A stretch of DNA of 8,860 nucleotides from an uncultured Eubacteriales bacterium (GTDB taxonomy: Bacteria; Bacillota_I; Bacilli_A; RF39; UBA660): assembly GCA_900321645.1 (NCBI GenBank), contig ONWZ01000085.1:1-8860 (forward strand), read 5' to 3'. The notes under the pieces are model-generated. The model saw only the letters and a program-made list of their open reading frames with translations, had not been told where the DNA came from and made no database searches. Below, piece by piece: positions 1 through 6,257 of this stretch. Numbering within the stretch: the stretch's first letter is position 1; every line of letters starts with the position of its first letter. Made by a program: the position numbers and the translations under genes.

Positions 1-13
1 AATACCCTTATTT

Positions 14-24
14 TATAGTAAAAT
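14..24 (+). promoter_or_regulatory. possible -10 region of rpmB (promoter cut by window edge)
   Basis: Two overlapping -10-like hexamers lie upstream of rpmB: TATAGT at 14-19 and TAAAAT at 19-24. A matching -35 would fall outside the window, so the promoter cannot be judged as a whole. Placement is by position relative to the ribosome binding site only. Confidence 0.3.
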
Positions 25-52
25 TATGAATTGTAATTTGAGGAGGGATATT

Positions 53-226
53 ATGGCAACAAAAGTAACAAGTAAAAAAGCAAAGAGTGTCAATAACAGA
101 CCAAACTGTTTAAAAATTACTAAAAGAATGCAAAAAGTTAATTTACAAACAGTAACTACTGCTGATGGTAAAAAGATTAAAACAAGTGCTCGTGAAGCAA
201 GAACTATGAAGAAAAATAGTAAGTAA
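53..226 (+). CDS. rpmB: large ribosomal subunit protein bL28, form without zinc-binding cysteines
   Basis: This 57-residue, very basic protein is recognisable as bL28 of the 50S subunit. The family pattern is visible in order: an N-terminal KK segment, NNR at residues 14-16, TKR at 23-25, NLQ at 30-32, then a basic stretch ending in SAR (45-47). Typical bL28 is about 60 residues, so it is essentially full length. The start at 53 is chosen because AGGAGGG at 41-47 sits 5 nt upstream; an in-frame ATG at 26 lies before this Shine-Dalgarno and would add nine residues unlike the family. Many bL28 proteins carry paired cysteines that bind zinc. Here the usual N-terminal cysteine is absent and the only cysteine is C19, so this is the zinc-independent type. 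The gene stands alone and is followed directly by a hairpin terminator. Confidence 0.88.
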   Translation: MATKVTSKKAKSVNNRPNCLKITKRMQKVNLQTVTTADGKKIKTSAREARTMKKNSK

Positions 227-251
227 AAAGTGTTCTATGAACACTTTTTTT
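225..251. terminator. bidirectional terminator between rpmB and the ltaS-like gene
   Basis: There is a perfect 11-bp inverted repeat, arms 225-235 (AAAAAGTGTTC) and 239-249, with a 3-nt loop. On + the downstream arm runs into a T tract (245-251). On - the A tract at 225-229 gives the U tract. It starts within the rpmB stop codon and ends 1 nt before the stop of the convergent ltaS-like gene, so one hairpin serves both transcripts. Confidence 0.88.
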
Positions 252-252
252 C

Positions 253-2148
253 TTATCCTAAAATTGATTTATAATAATTATTATCGACAATCATCCTGCT
301 AATTGCCACTCTATTACCAACAATTGAATTAATCTTATCGACATATCCATCAGGAATTTCGTCACTTTTCGCCACAAATCTACCAGTCGATGCATAATAA
401 GTCCCCTTATTAGTAACCCATGATTTATCCTTAAATATGGCAATTCCTTCATTAGTACTAAGAATATCTTTACCCATAATAATTCGCGAATCATACTTAA
501 TACCAAATAAATTTAGAACAGTTGGTAAGACATCAATACTCATTCCTACTTTATCTACTTTAACAGTTTTCATTTTAGTATTATAAATAATTAAATTATT
601 ACTATTAGCCTCAATTAAATAATCTCTTTCATAAGATGATAATAAATTAATGTTATCTATTGATAAATTATATGGAAAATGATCCGCCAATAATACAAAC
701 ACCGTATCATCTAATTTATTAGCTTCTTCTAATTTTTTCATCAGTGTCTCTATTGCTCTATCTAATTCAATTTGGGTAGCAATATAACCTTTAACCGCCT
801 CTGGATAATCCAAATCACTGACCGCATTGCGATTCTTTAAAGCCATCATATTCTCACTAAATTCGTAATAGAAATGGCCCGATACTGTCATATAATATGT
901 CATAAATGGTTTATCACTATTGATATAATCGCTAACTGTCGCATTCATCATTTCAACATCACTTTGTGGCCACTGTTCACAATTAATACGATTCTCTAAG
1001 CCATTATAACAACCCATAAAGTTATCAAAGCCTTGGCTTTTTAAATAAACATTTCGATCCTGATAATAGGCACTATTATCATGATATGCAAAAGTATTAT
1101 ATCCTTCATTCTTAAATACTTTTGCTAAGCCATATGGATAATATGCCCAACCACCACGCCAAGAGCTAAGTATTTCATTATCAGCATATAATCCTGTTAA
1201 AGCTTGAAATTCTCCACCAATTGTCGATAAATTATTAGATGTATAGAAATTTTCAAAATCAAATCCTTCATGAACTAATTTATATAATGTTGGAGTATAT
1301 TTTTCAGTTACAGCTATCTCACTAAAACTTTCAGCTACAATAAAGACTAAATTCTTATCTTTAAACATACCAGTATATTTATTTTGTTTACTGCCACTTT
1401 CATTCTTAAGATAATTATTAATTGTACTATTATTACCTTTAGAAAAATCAATATCCGTTACATTATAATCATATTCAAATATCTCATCATCTTCTGGGGC
1501 TTCTTCTTTAACGCTAACTATCTTTTCTTCAAAACCAAAGAGACTACGTTTAACATCTAAGTAAGTTGCTGCCATTACTCCAAGTCTCTCAATATTTAAT
1601 GAAATATTATTTGTTTCATAATATAGATTATATATTGACCCAACACCTTTTTTTTGAATGAAAATATTACCTATATATATACCAATTGTCGCAATTAAAA
1701 CTAAAAGATAAAGTAATAATATCTTAATTTTAACTCTTTCGTATTTAATTTTCTTTCTAAATACAATTAATATTATAACTGGTACCAAGAATAATATTAG
1801 TACGTGCATATTTTGTAAGATTGATATGACAATATTCTTAGCAAATTTTAAAGTTTGGTCAGTTTGCCTAAATAAAGCAATTGAAAATGGTGTAATAAAT
1901 ACTTTATAAAAAACATAATGTAAACCATACCAAAACCATAAAACAACATAAATAACATATGATAGTATTTTATTAATCTTATCTTTAAAAAGACTAGTAA
2001 TTATCCATATAATAGCTGCATTAGCCATATCAAAGAATACTATATTAAATAATGAACTTCTTAGATATGTATCATAAGCAAATAAATTAAATACTAAATC
2101 TAAATATAATAAGGATAATAAAATATATAGATACTTCTTAAACTTCAT
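253..2148 (-). CDS. LtaS-type membrane sulfatase-fold enzyme (lipoteichoic acid synthase family)
   Basis: A 631-residue protein of the LtaS family. Members transfer glycerol phosphate from phosphatidylglycerol to build or prime lipoteichoic acid outside the membrane. The expected architecture is present: five hydrophobic spans (about 5-24, 32-54, 62-82, 105-130, 141-163), a linker, then an extracytoplasmic alkaline-phosphatase/sulfatase domain from about 263. By comparison with Staphylococcus aureus LtaS, the metal and catalytic residues are E273 (VAESF), nucleophile T309 (LSTIGGEF) and D489-H490 (LADHF). H425 (SGHF) and R365 (YQDRN) match substrate-site positions. The S. aureus pocket tryptophan next to that arginine appears to be Q363 here. 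The start is supported by AGAGGG at 2160-2155, 6 nt upstream. Only 11 nt separate it from the pepF stop and the Shine-Dalgarno shares its first A with that stop codon, so it is the second gene of a pepF operon. It could be a synthase, an LtaP-like primase or a paralogue; the family is certain, the exact product is not. Confidence 0.88.
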   Translation of the reverse strand: MKFKKYLYILLSLLYLDLVFNLFAYDTYLRSSLFNIVFFDMANAAIIWIITSLFKDKINKILSYVIYVVLWFWYGLHYVFYKVFITPFSIALFRQTDQTLKFAKNIVISILQNMHVLILFLVPVIILIVFRKKIKYERVKIKILLLYLLVLIATIGIYIGNIFIQKKGVGSIYNLYYETNNISLNIERLGVMAATYLDVKRSLFGFEEKIVSVKEEAPEDDEIFEYDYNVTDIDFSKGNNSTINNYLKNESGSKQNKYTGMFKDKNLVFIVAESFSEIAVTEKYTPTLYKLVHEGFDFENFYTSNNLSTIGGEFQALTGLYADNEILSSWRGGWAYYPYGLAKVFKNEGYNTFAYHDNSAYYQDRNVYLKSQGFDNFMGCYNGLENRINCEQWPQSDVEMMNATVSDYINSDKPFMTYYMTVSGHFYYEFSENMMALKNRNAVSDLDYPEAVKGYIATQIELDRAIETLMKKLEEANKLDDTVFVLLADHFPYNLSIDNINLLSSYERDYLIEANSNNLIIYNTKMKTVKVDKVGMSIDVLPTVLNLFGIKYDSRIIMGKDILSTNEGIAIFKDKSWVTNKGTYYASTGRFVAKSDEIPDGYVDKINSIVGNRVAISRMIVDNNYYKSILG

Positions 2149-2159
2149 ATTCTTCCCTC

Positions 2160-3938
2160 TTATTCAAAATATATTTTCTTAAAATCATCAATTAGCGAAC
2201 TAAACATCTTAATAGCATCTTCAATAACCGCTTTTTTTGTTAAATCGACACCCGCTAATTTTAATGAATCCAATGGACTCTTTGTTTTACCACACTTCAA
2301 AAATGCTAAATAATCTTCTGGCATTAATGAGCCATCTAATAATCTTGTTACAATTGAAGCAGCTGCTGATAAACCAGTCGCATATTTATAAACATAGAAA
2401 CTGTAATAGAAATGCGGTATTCTTTCCCATTCATATCTTATTTCATCATCAATTATAACATTATCACCAAAATAATCTTTATTTAAATTATAATAAATAT
2501 CACTTAAAATATCGGCGGTTAATGGTTCATCATGATTAACTTTATTTGATATTTTTCTTTCAAATTCAGAAAACATTGTCTGTCTATAAATAGTGGCTCT
2601 AAATAATTCCATCATTCTATTGATAATAAATAATTTTTCTTCTTTATTATTACTATTGTTTATAACATATTTAGCGAGTAATAATTCATTAACCGTAGAG
2701 GCTACTTCCGCTACAAATATCGCATAATGACCATATTGATAAGGATTATTATGCCTTGTATAATAACTATGCATTGAATGACCTAATTCATGAGCTAACG
2801 TTGACATATCATCATATTTTTCTTGATAATTTAAAAGAATATATGGATTCGTATCATATGATCCACTACTATATCCACCAGTTCTTTTTCCTTTATTGGG
2901 ATATACATCAATCCATCTATCATTAATTCCTTGCTTTAATATCTTAATATAATCTTCACCTAGAACATTAAGTGCCTTGATAACTGTTTCTTTAGCTTCA
3001 TCAAATGGATATTTAAAACTAGCATTATTAACTAAATTAGCATAGACATCATATAAATGTAATTCATCTAATTTAAGTACTTGCTTCTTTAATCCATAAT
3101 AATCATGTAATACATTCATATTATCTCTAATGACACTTACTAAATTGTCATGTACTTTAATATCTAGTTCATCATGATATAATGATTCATCGATTGCATT
3201 ATCATATTTTCTTATTTTAGCTAATGATTCTTCTTCTTTAACATTAGCATTAATTAGATTGGCAAAAACATTCTTATACTGTTTATATACCCCGTATAAT
3301 GTAAGAAATGCTCCTTTTCTAACCTCTCTATCATCATCTTCAATATATAAACTATATTTATTACCATCTAATGGATATTCCTTACCATTAGCCATAAAAC
3401 TAGGAAATACTAAATCAGAATCTTTTAATAACTCATAAGTATCATAATTATTACCCAAAGCCTTCGATAAATCCGCTAATAGTTTCTCTTCTTTATCACT
3501 TAAAGTATGTTCTTTATATCGAAACATCTCTTTTAAGTATATTTCATATTCCTTAAGTTTATTATTTTTTTTATAAAATGTTTCTATATCTTTATAATCT
3601 AATTTAAGAATATTGACATCTACAAAATATGTTGCCTTAGTATAATCACTCACTAGATTATTAACTTCTTCCTTAAGCTCTTGATTTTTATTAATTCTTG
3701 TATCTTCATCGCATAATAAACTCGTATATACTTCCAATTTTTGAGTAATTCTCGAGGTATCCATTCCTAAAGTTAATACTTCATACAAACTATTTTCATC
3801 ATATTTGATATCTTTAAACTTAGCAAATTCTTTTATCTTTATTTTTACTAAATTAATATCTTTTCTAAAAGCGTCAAGACTATCATATATCTTACTTAAA
3901 TCCCATTGATATTTTACATCTACATTTTCTCTTTCCAT
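2160..3938 (-). CDS. pepF: oligoendopeptidase F (M3B zinc metallopeptidase)
   Basis: This 592-residue protein is full length for PepF, a cytoplasmic thimet-type metallopeptidase that cleaves short peptides. The zinc site is HELGH at 383-387 with E384 as the catalytic base, and E411 in FVAEVAST is the third metal ligand. The conserved substrate-binding helix IPHFYYSFYVYKYATG is at 507-522 (H509 and the tyrosines). The N-terminal half is the long helical lobe typical of M3B enzymes. No signal peptide or membrane span is visible. The start is fixed by TTAAGGAGGC on the minus strand, with GGAGG at 3950-3946 placed 7 nt before the ATG. It is the first gene of an operon with the ltaS-like gene and has its own extended -10 promoter, so PepF and the LTA enzyme are made from one transcript although their functions are not obviously linked. 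Confidence 0.95.
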   Translation of the reverse strand: MERENVDVKYQWDLSKIYDSLDAFRKDINLVKIKIKEFAKFKDIKYDENSLYEVLTLGMDTSRITQKLEVYTSLLCDEDTRINKNQELKEEVNNLVSDYTKATYFVDVNILKLDYKDIETFYKKNNKLKEYEIYLKEMFRYKEHTLSDKEEKLLADLSKALGNNYDTYELLKDSDLVFPSFMANGKEYPLDGNKYSLYIEDDDREVRKGAFLTLYGVYKQYKNVFANLINANVKEEESLAKIRKYDNAIDESLYHDELDIKVHDNLVSVIRDNMNVLHDYYGLKKQVLKLDELHLYDVYANLVNNASFKYPFDEAKETVIKALNVLGEDYIKILKQGINDRWIDVYPNKGKRTGGYSSGSYDTNPYILLNYQEKYDDMSTLAHELGHSMHSYYTRHNNPYQYGHYAIFVAEVASTVNELLLAKYVINNSNNKEEKLFIINRMMELFRATIYRQTMFSEFERKISNKVNHDEPLTADILSDIYYNLNKDYFGDNVIIDDEIRYEWERIPHFYYSFYVYKYATGLSAAASIVTRLLDGSLMPEDYLAFLKCGKTKSPLDSLKLAGVDLTKKAVIEDAIKMFSSLIDDFKKIYFE

Positions 3939-3956
3939 ACTATAGCCTCCTTAATA

Positions 3957-3985
3957 ATTATACCAAAAATATTCTTTTTAGACTA
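3957..3985 (-). promoter_or_regulatory. pepF promoter, extended -10
   Basis: On the minus strand a perfect TATAAT occupies 3962-3957, preceded by TGG, giving an extended -10. A weak -35 (TAGTCT, 3985-3980, three of six matches to TTGACA) lies 17 bp upstream. The start of transcription should be near 3950, leaving a leader of about 12 nt that begins almost at the Shine-Dalgarno. Confidence 0.75.
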
Positions 3986-4057
3986 TAAAAAATTAATGAA
4001 AACCACCGTCTTTATTTGACATAATTATTTTATCTTCATTAAAAGTTAAATGTTTTA

Positions 4058-4086
4058 TATTAAAAATAGTCATTTATTGCTATAAT
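4058..4086 (+). promoter_or_regulatory. promoter of the transglutaminase-like gene, extended -10
   Basis: TATAAT at 4081-4086 is preceded by TGC (4078-4080), an extended -10. The hexamer 17 bp upstream (TATTAA, 4058-4063) is a poor -35, so the extended element probably carries recognition. The predicted start near 4093 gives a leader of about 12 nt. Confidence 0.75.
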
Positions 4087-4104
4087 TATACTTATGGAGG
4101 ATAT

Positions 4105-4836
4105 ATGAAAATAAATAATCGATATATTGGTTGTAATTATACAGGCTTTTCCTATATTGGCGGAGTTGATTCATCATTTAAAGGAACCTTTAATGATGAA
4201 GAAGTCTTAATTGGTAGCGGGGTAGATTATATTCCGTGTGTCATGGGAAATATCAGTGATGCCTATGCATTATTAAAAGAAACCATTAAAAAGAATGACG
4301 CCGGGTCTTTTGAAGAAATATGTGAATGTATTTATGAAACAGTCAACACTTATTTCGGTGGTATTGAGAACGTAAGTACTAGAATGTCATATTATAAAGA
4401 TTTTGATGATATTGAAACTGAAACTGATATTACTCGTGTATCAACATTAAAGGGTAAAGGAGCTGCCATGTGTGTTGAAAGGGCCATGCTTTCCCAAAAC
4501 CTACTAAAATCTTTAGGATTTGATACAGTATATAAAGCGAGTGGAATTAAAAATAATGATAAATTAGAAATTCATGCTTACAACTTAGTTACTAATAATG
4601 GTAAATATTATTTGTTTGATAGTTCTATCCCTACTGAAATTTATGGTAAAATAAGCCCCTTGATAGCTGAAATACCAAAAGAAATATTTGATCAAATCAG
4701 TAGTCCAAAACAAAAAATAGGTTACTCAATAGAGGTATCTCATTATAATCCACTTAGAGATAAAGATGTCCACATCATCTATGATGCCAATCGAGAAAAA
4801 CTCTATAATTTGGATAACCCGCATAAAATAAAATAA
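4105..4836 (+). CDS. transglutaminase-like cysteine enzyme, cytoplasmic, function unknown
   Basis: A 243-residue protein with the order and spacing of a transglutaminase-like (papain-fold) catalytic core. C123 lies in GKGAAMCVERAMLSQNLLKSLG, split here as GKGAAMCVER (residues 117-126) followed by an LxxxG helix end. H157 lies in EIHAYNLV. D172 lies in YYLFDSS, after a GKYYLF strand. The 34- and 15-residue gaps between Cys, His and Asp fit this superfamily, whose bacterial members include proteases, amidases and cross-linking enzymes. Residues 1-60 look beta-rich and I do not recognise them. There is no signal peptide or membrane span, so it probably acts in the cytoplasm. GGAGG at 4096-4100 sits 4 nt before the ATG. 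It is a single-gene unit with its own promoter and terminator, so context gives no substrate. The fold call is firm; the reaction is unknown. Confidence 0.78.
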   Translation: MKINNRYIGCNYTGFSYIGGVDSSFKGTFNDEEVLIGSGVDYIPCVMGNISDAYALLKETIKKNDAGSFEEICECIYETVNTYFGGIENVSTRMSYYKDFDDIETETDITRVSTLKGKGAAMCVERAMLSQNLLKSLGFDTVYKASGIKNNDKLEIHAYNLVTNNGKYYLFDSSIPTEIYGKISPLIAEIPKEIFDQISSPKQKIGYSIEVSHYNPLRDKDVHIIYDANREKLYNLDNPHKIK

Positions 4837-4860
4837 AAAAAGCAGATTATCTGCTTTTTT
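4835..4860. terminator. bidirectional terminator shared by two convergent genes
   Basis: The stem is GCAGA (4842-4846) with TCTGC (4850-4854), extended by A-T pairs between the flanking A tract (4835-4841) and T tract (4855-4860). The 3-nt loop reads TAA on the minus strand and is part of the 58-codon gene's end: its stop codon is 4849-4847. The plus-strand gene stops at 4836, inside the A tract. Both strands have a U tract after the hairpin, so it can terminate both transcripts. Confidence 0.88.
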
Positions 4861-5023
4861 GCATGATTTTTTCTTCACCACGATGATCGTTAAGACTTTC
4901 TCTAACTTTTTTAAGTTCCCTAATTGTAAATTCTCTTTTATTGCTAGGTAATGACTTATAAGATTGACCAATTGGTGACAAAAAAGTAGTTTCTTTTAAA
5001 TAGTCATGATTAACTTTTGCCAT
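4847..5023 (-). CDS. 58-residue basic protein, unknown function
   Basis: I do not recognise this protein. It begins MAKVNHDYLKETTF and ends EEKIMQKSR. Charged residues dominate (about 13 Lys/Arg against 8 Asp/Glu), there is one SPIG turn near residues 16-19, and residues about 29-56 look like an amphipathic basic helix. There is no cysteine, signal peptide or membrane span. Support for the gene comes from its surroundings: a near-consensus promoter (TTGACA, 17-bp spacer, TGC-TATTAT) ends about 28 bp upstream, and the reading frame ends exactly in a terminator loop. The ribosome binding site is unusual: seven G (5035-5029) ending 5 nt before the ATG, preceded by seven T. A longer frame on the same strand (4726-4971) starts with TTG, lacks a Shine-Dalgarno and runs antisense into the neighbouring gene, so I prefer this one. 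A small regulatory or nucleic-acid-binding protein is possible but unproven. Confidence 0.75.
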   Translation of the reverse strand: MAKVNHDYLKETTFLSPIGQSYKSLPSNKREFTIRELKKVRESLNDHRGEEKIMQKSR

Positions 5024-5028
5024 TATAT

Positions 5029-5042
5029 CCCCCCCAAAAAAA
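5029..5042 (-). promoter_or_regulatory. T7G7 leader tract serving as ribosome binding site
   Basis: On the minus strand the leader of the 58-codon gene reads seven T then seven G, then ATATA and the ATG. The G run takes the Shine-Dalgarno position and can pair with CCUCC of 16S rRNA using one G-U wobble. Every other gene here except ychF has a standard GGAGG-like or AGAGGG/AAGGTGG site. Two adjacent homopolymers of seven are prone to slippage. Confidence 0.7.
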
Positions 5043-5050
5043 CGCCATAT

Positions 5051-5079
5051 ATAATAGCACGATAATCTTTTTTTGTCAA
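5051..5079 (-). promoter_or_regulatory. near-consensus promoter of the 58-codon gene
   Basis: On the minus strand TTGACA (5079-5074) is followed after 17 bp by TATTAT (5056-5051), with TGC directly before the -10. This is the strongest promoter match in the window. The -35 begins 2 nt after the U tract of the ychF terminator. The predicted start near 5044 gives a leader of about 21 nt containing the T7G7 tract. Confidence 0.88.
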
Positions 5080-5081
5080 AT

Positions 5082-5111
5082 AAAAAAAAGATTTAATGCT
5101 TATACATTAAA
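5082..5111 (-). terminator. ychF terminator overlapping its stop codon
   Basis: On the minus strand TTTAATG (5111-5105) pairs with CATTAAA (5098-5092) around a 6-nt loop, followed after two bases (TC) by eight U (5089-5082). The stem is short and A/T-rich, so it is weaker than the other terminators here. The ychF stop codon (5102-5100) is in the loop. Confidence 0.65.
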
Positions 5112-6200
5112 CCTAAAATAACAAATATCCCCATCTTGCATTAAATAATCTTTTCCTTCAAGTCTCATCTTACCATTATCTTTTACTTCTTTTTCAGAGC
5201 CATATTTAATCAAATCATCATATGACATAACTTCCGCTCTAATGAAACCTCTTTCAAAATCCGTATGAATAATACCTGCACACTCCGGTGCTTTCATTCC
5301 TTTTCTAAAAGTCCAAGCCCTTACTTCATCAGAACCAGCCGTAAAGAAAGTAGCTAAACCTAATAATGAATAGGTCTTTTTAATTAATTGATCAAGTCCT
5401 GATTCAGGTATACCTAAATCATTTAAAAATGCTGCCTTATCATCATCATTTAATTCAGCCAATTCACTTTCAATCTTCGCGCATATCATAACAACTTCAC
5501 TATTATCTTCTTTGGCATATTCACAAACTTTTTGATAATAATCATTACCACCATTCATAATATCATCCTCGGATACATTAGCCACATAAATAATTGGCTT
5601 AGCAGTAATTAGATTGAATGATTTAATAACCTCTAATTCATCATCAGTTAAATTAATCTTCCTTACTGGAATATCTTGTTCTAGATTACTCTTTATCTTT
5701 CTTAAAGTTTCTATTTCTAATAATTCTTTCTTATCTTTTGTCATATCGGCTTTCTTGCCAATGCGATTGATACGATTATCTATTATTTCTAAATCCGACA
5801 TCACAAGTTCAACATTAATTACTTCAATGTCTCTAATTGGATCGACACTATTATCGACATGGATAATATTCTTATCATCGAAGCATCTAACTACTTCAAC
5901 AACCGCATCTACTTCCCTAATATGAGATAAGAATTTATTACCTAATCCTTCACCATTGCTTGCTCCCTTAACTAATCCTGCAATATCGGTAAATTCATAT
6001 GTTGTTGGAATAGTTCTTTCTGGAATATACATCTCTTCAAGTTTTTCTACTCTTTTATCTGGTACTGTAACAACCCCTACATTGGGATCAATTGTTGCGA
6101 ATGGATAATTTGCTGCTAAAATATTTTTCTTGGTAATAGCATTAAATAAAGTTGATTTCCCAACATTAGGTAAACCAACAATGCCCGCTGTTAAACTCAT
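5100..6200 (-). CDS. ychF: YchF/OLA1-type ribosome-associated nucleotidase
   Basis: A 366-residue protein, full length for YchF, a P-loop protein of the Obg group that binds ribosomes and usually hydrolyses ATP. The visible motifs are G1 GLPNVGKST at 9-17, the switch II motif DIAGL at 72-76 followed by VKGASNGEGLGNKF, and NVSE at 208-211. NVSE stands where classical GTPases have NKxD; that change is characteristic of YchF and explains its relaxed, ATP-preferring specificity. A helical insert covers about 135-195. The C-terminal TGS domain runs from about 282 (FFTAGSDEVRAWT) to the end (GDICYFRFNV). The start matches the family (MSLTAGIVGLPNVGKST). The upstream AAGAAGTG at 6213-6206 is only a partial Shine-Dalgarno. 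It has its own promoter, embedded in the terminator of the upstream AbgT gene, and stops inside its own terminator loop. DUF951, its usual Firmicutes neighbour, lies one gene upstream. Confidence 0.96.
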   Translation of the reverse strand: MSLTAGIVGLPNVGKSTLFNAITKKNILAANYPFATIDPNVGVVTVPDKRVEKLEEMYIPERTIPTTYEFTDIAGLVKGASNGEGLGNKFLSHIREVDAVVEVVRCFDDKNIIHVDNSVDPIRDIEVINVELVMSDLEIIDNRINRIGKKADMTKDKKELLEIETLRKIKSNLEQDIPVRKINLTDDELEVIKSFNLITAKPIIYVANVSEDDIMNGGNDYYQKVCEYAKEDNSEVVMICAKIESELAELNDDDKAAFLNDLGIPESGLDQLIKKTYSLLGLATFFTAGSDEVRAWTFRKGMKAPECAGIIHTDFERGFIRAEVMSYDDLIKYGSEKEVKDNGKMRLEGKDYLMQDGDICYFRFNV

Positions 6201-6222
6201 AATATCACTTCTTTCTCTACGT

Positions 6223-6251
6223 ATTATAACAAAAAAAGATGTATTTGTGAA
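6223..6251 (-). promoter_or_regulatory. ychF promoter overlapping the upstream terminator
   Basis: On the minus strand TATAAT (6228-6223) is preceded by TGT, and TTCACA (6251-6246, five of six matches to TTGACA) lies exactly 17 bp upstream. The -35 is formed by the terminator loop plus two stem bases, and the U tract of that terminator fills the spacer. The predicted start near 6216 gives a leader of about 16 nt. Confidence 0.85.
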
Positions 6252-6257
6252 TACATC
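6231..6257 (-). terminator. terminator of the DUF951-AbgT operon
   Basis: Perfect 8-bp arms, GATGTATT (6257-6250 read on minus) and AATACATC (6245-6238), enclose a 4-nt loop and are followed at once by seven U (6237-6231). The hairpin begins at the base after the TAG stop codon of the transporter gene (6260-6258). Confidence 0.88.

Larger units (their letters stand above)
3939..4104. other. divergent intergenic region between pepF and the transglutaminase-like gene
   Basis: This 166-bp AT-rich region holds the two divergent promoters. Between them lies an 8-bp inverted pair, TTAATGAA at 3993-4000 and TTCATTAA at 4035-4042, with centres 42 bp apart. A perfect TTGACA on + at 4016-4021 has only a poor partner -10 (TAAAAG at 4040-4045, 18-bp spacer), so a second plus-strand promoter is possible but weak. 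No small ORF with a Shine-Dalgarno is seen. Confidence 0.6.

Noticed and set aside
26..52. Earlier in-frame ATG for rpmB
   Set aside because: It precedes the AGGAGGG at 41-47, would encode residues unlike bL28, and has no Shine-Dalgarno of its own.
3939..4104. Riboswitch or leader RNA in the divergent region
   Set aside because: Predicted transcript starts leave only about 12 nt of leader on either side, too short for a structured element.
4726..4971. 81-codon minus-strand frame overlapping the 58-codon gene
   Set aside because: It starts with TTG, has no Shine-Dalgarno, runs antisense into the transglutaminase-like gene and passes through the terminator. The promoter and binding site fit the 58-codon frame instead.
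5614..5925. 103-codon plus-strand frame
   Set aside because: It lies fully antisense to ychF, is dominated by Ser/Ile/Leu from complementary codons, and has no ribosome binding site.
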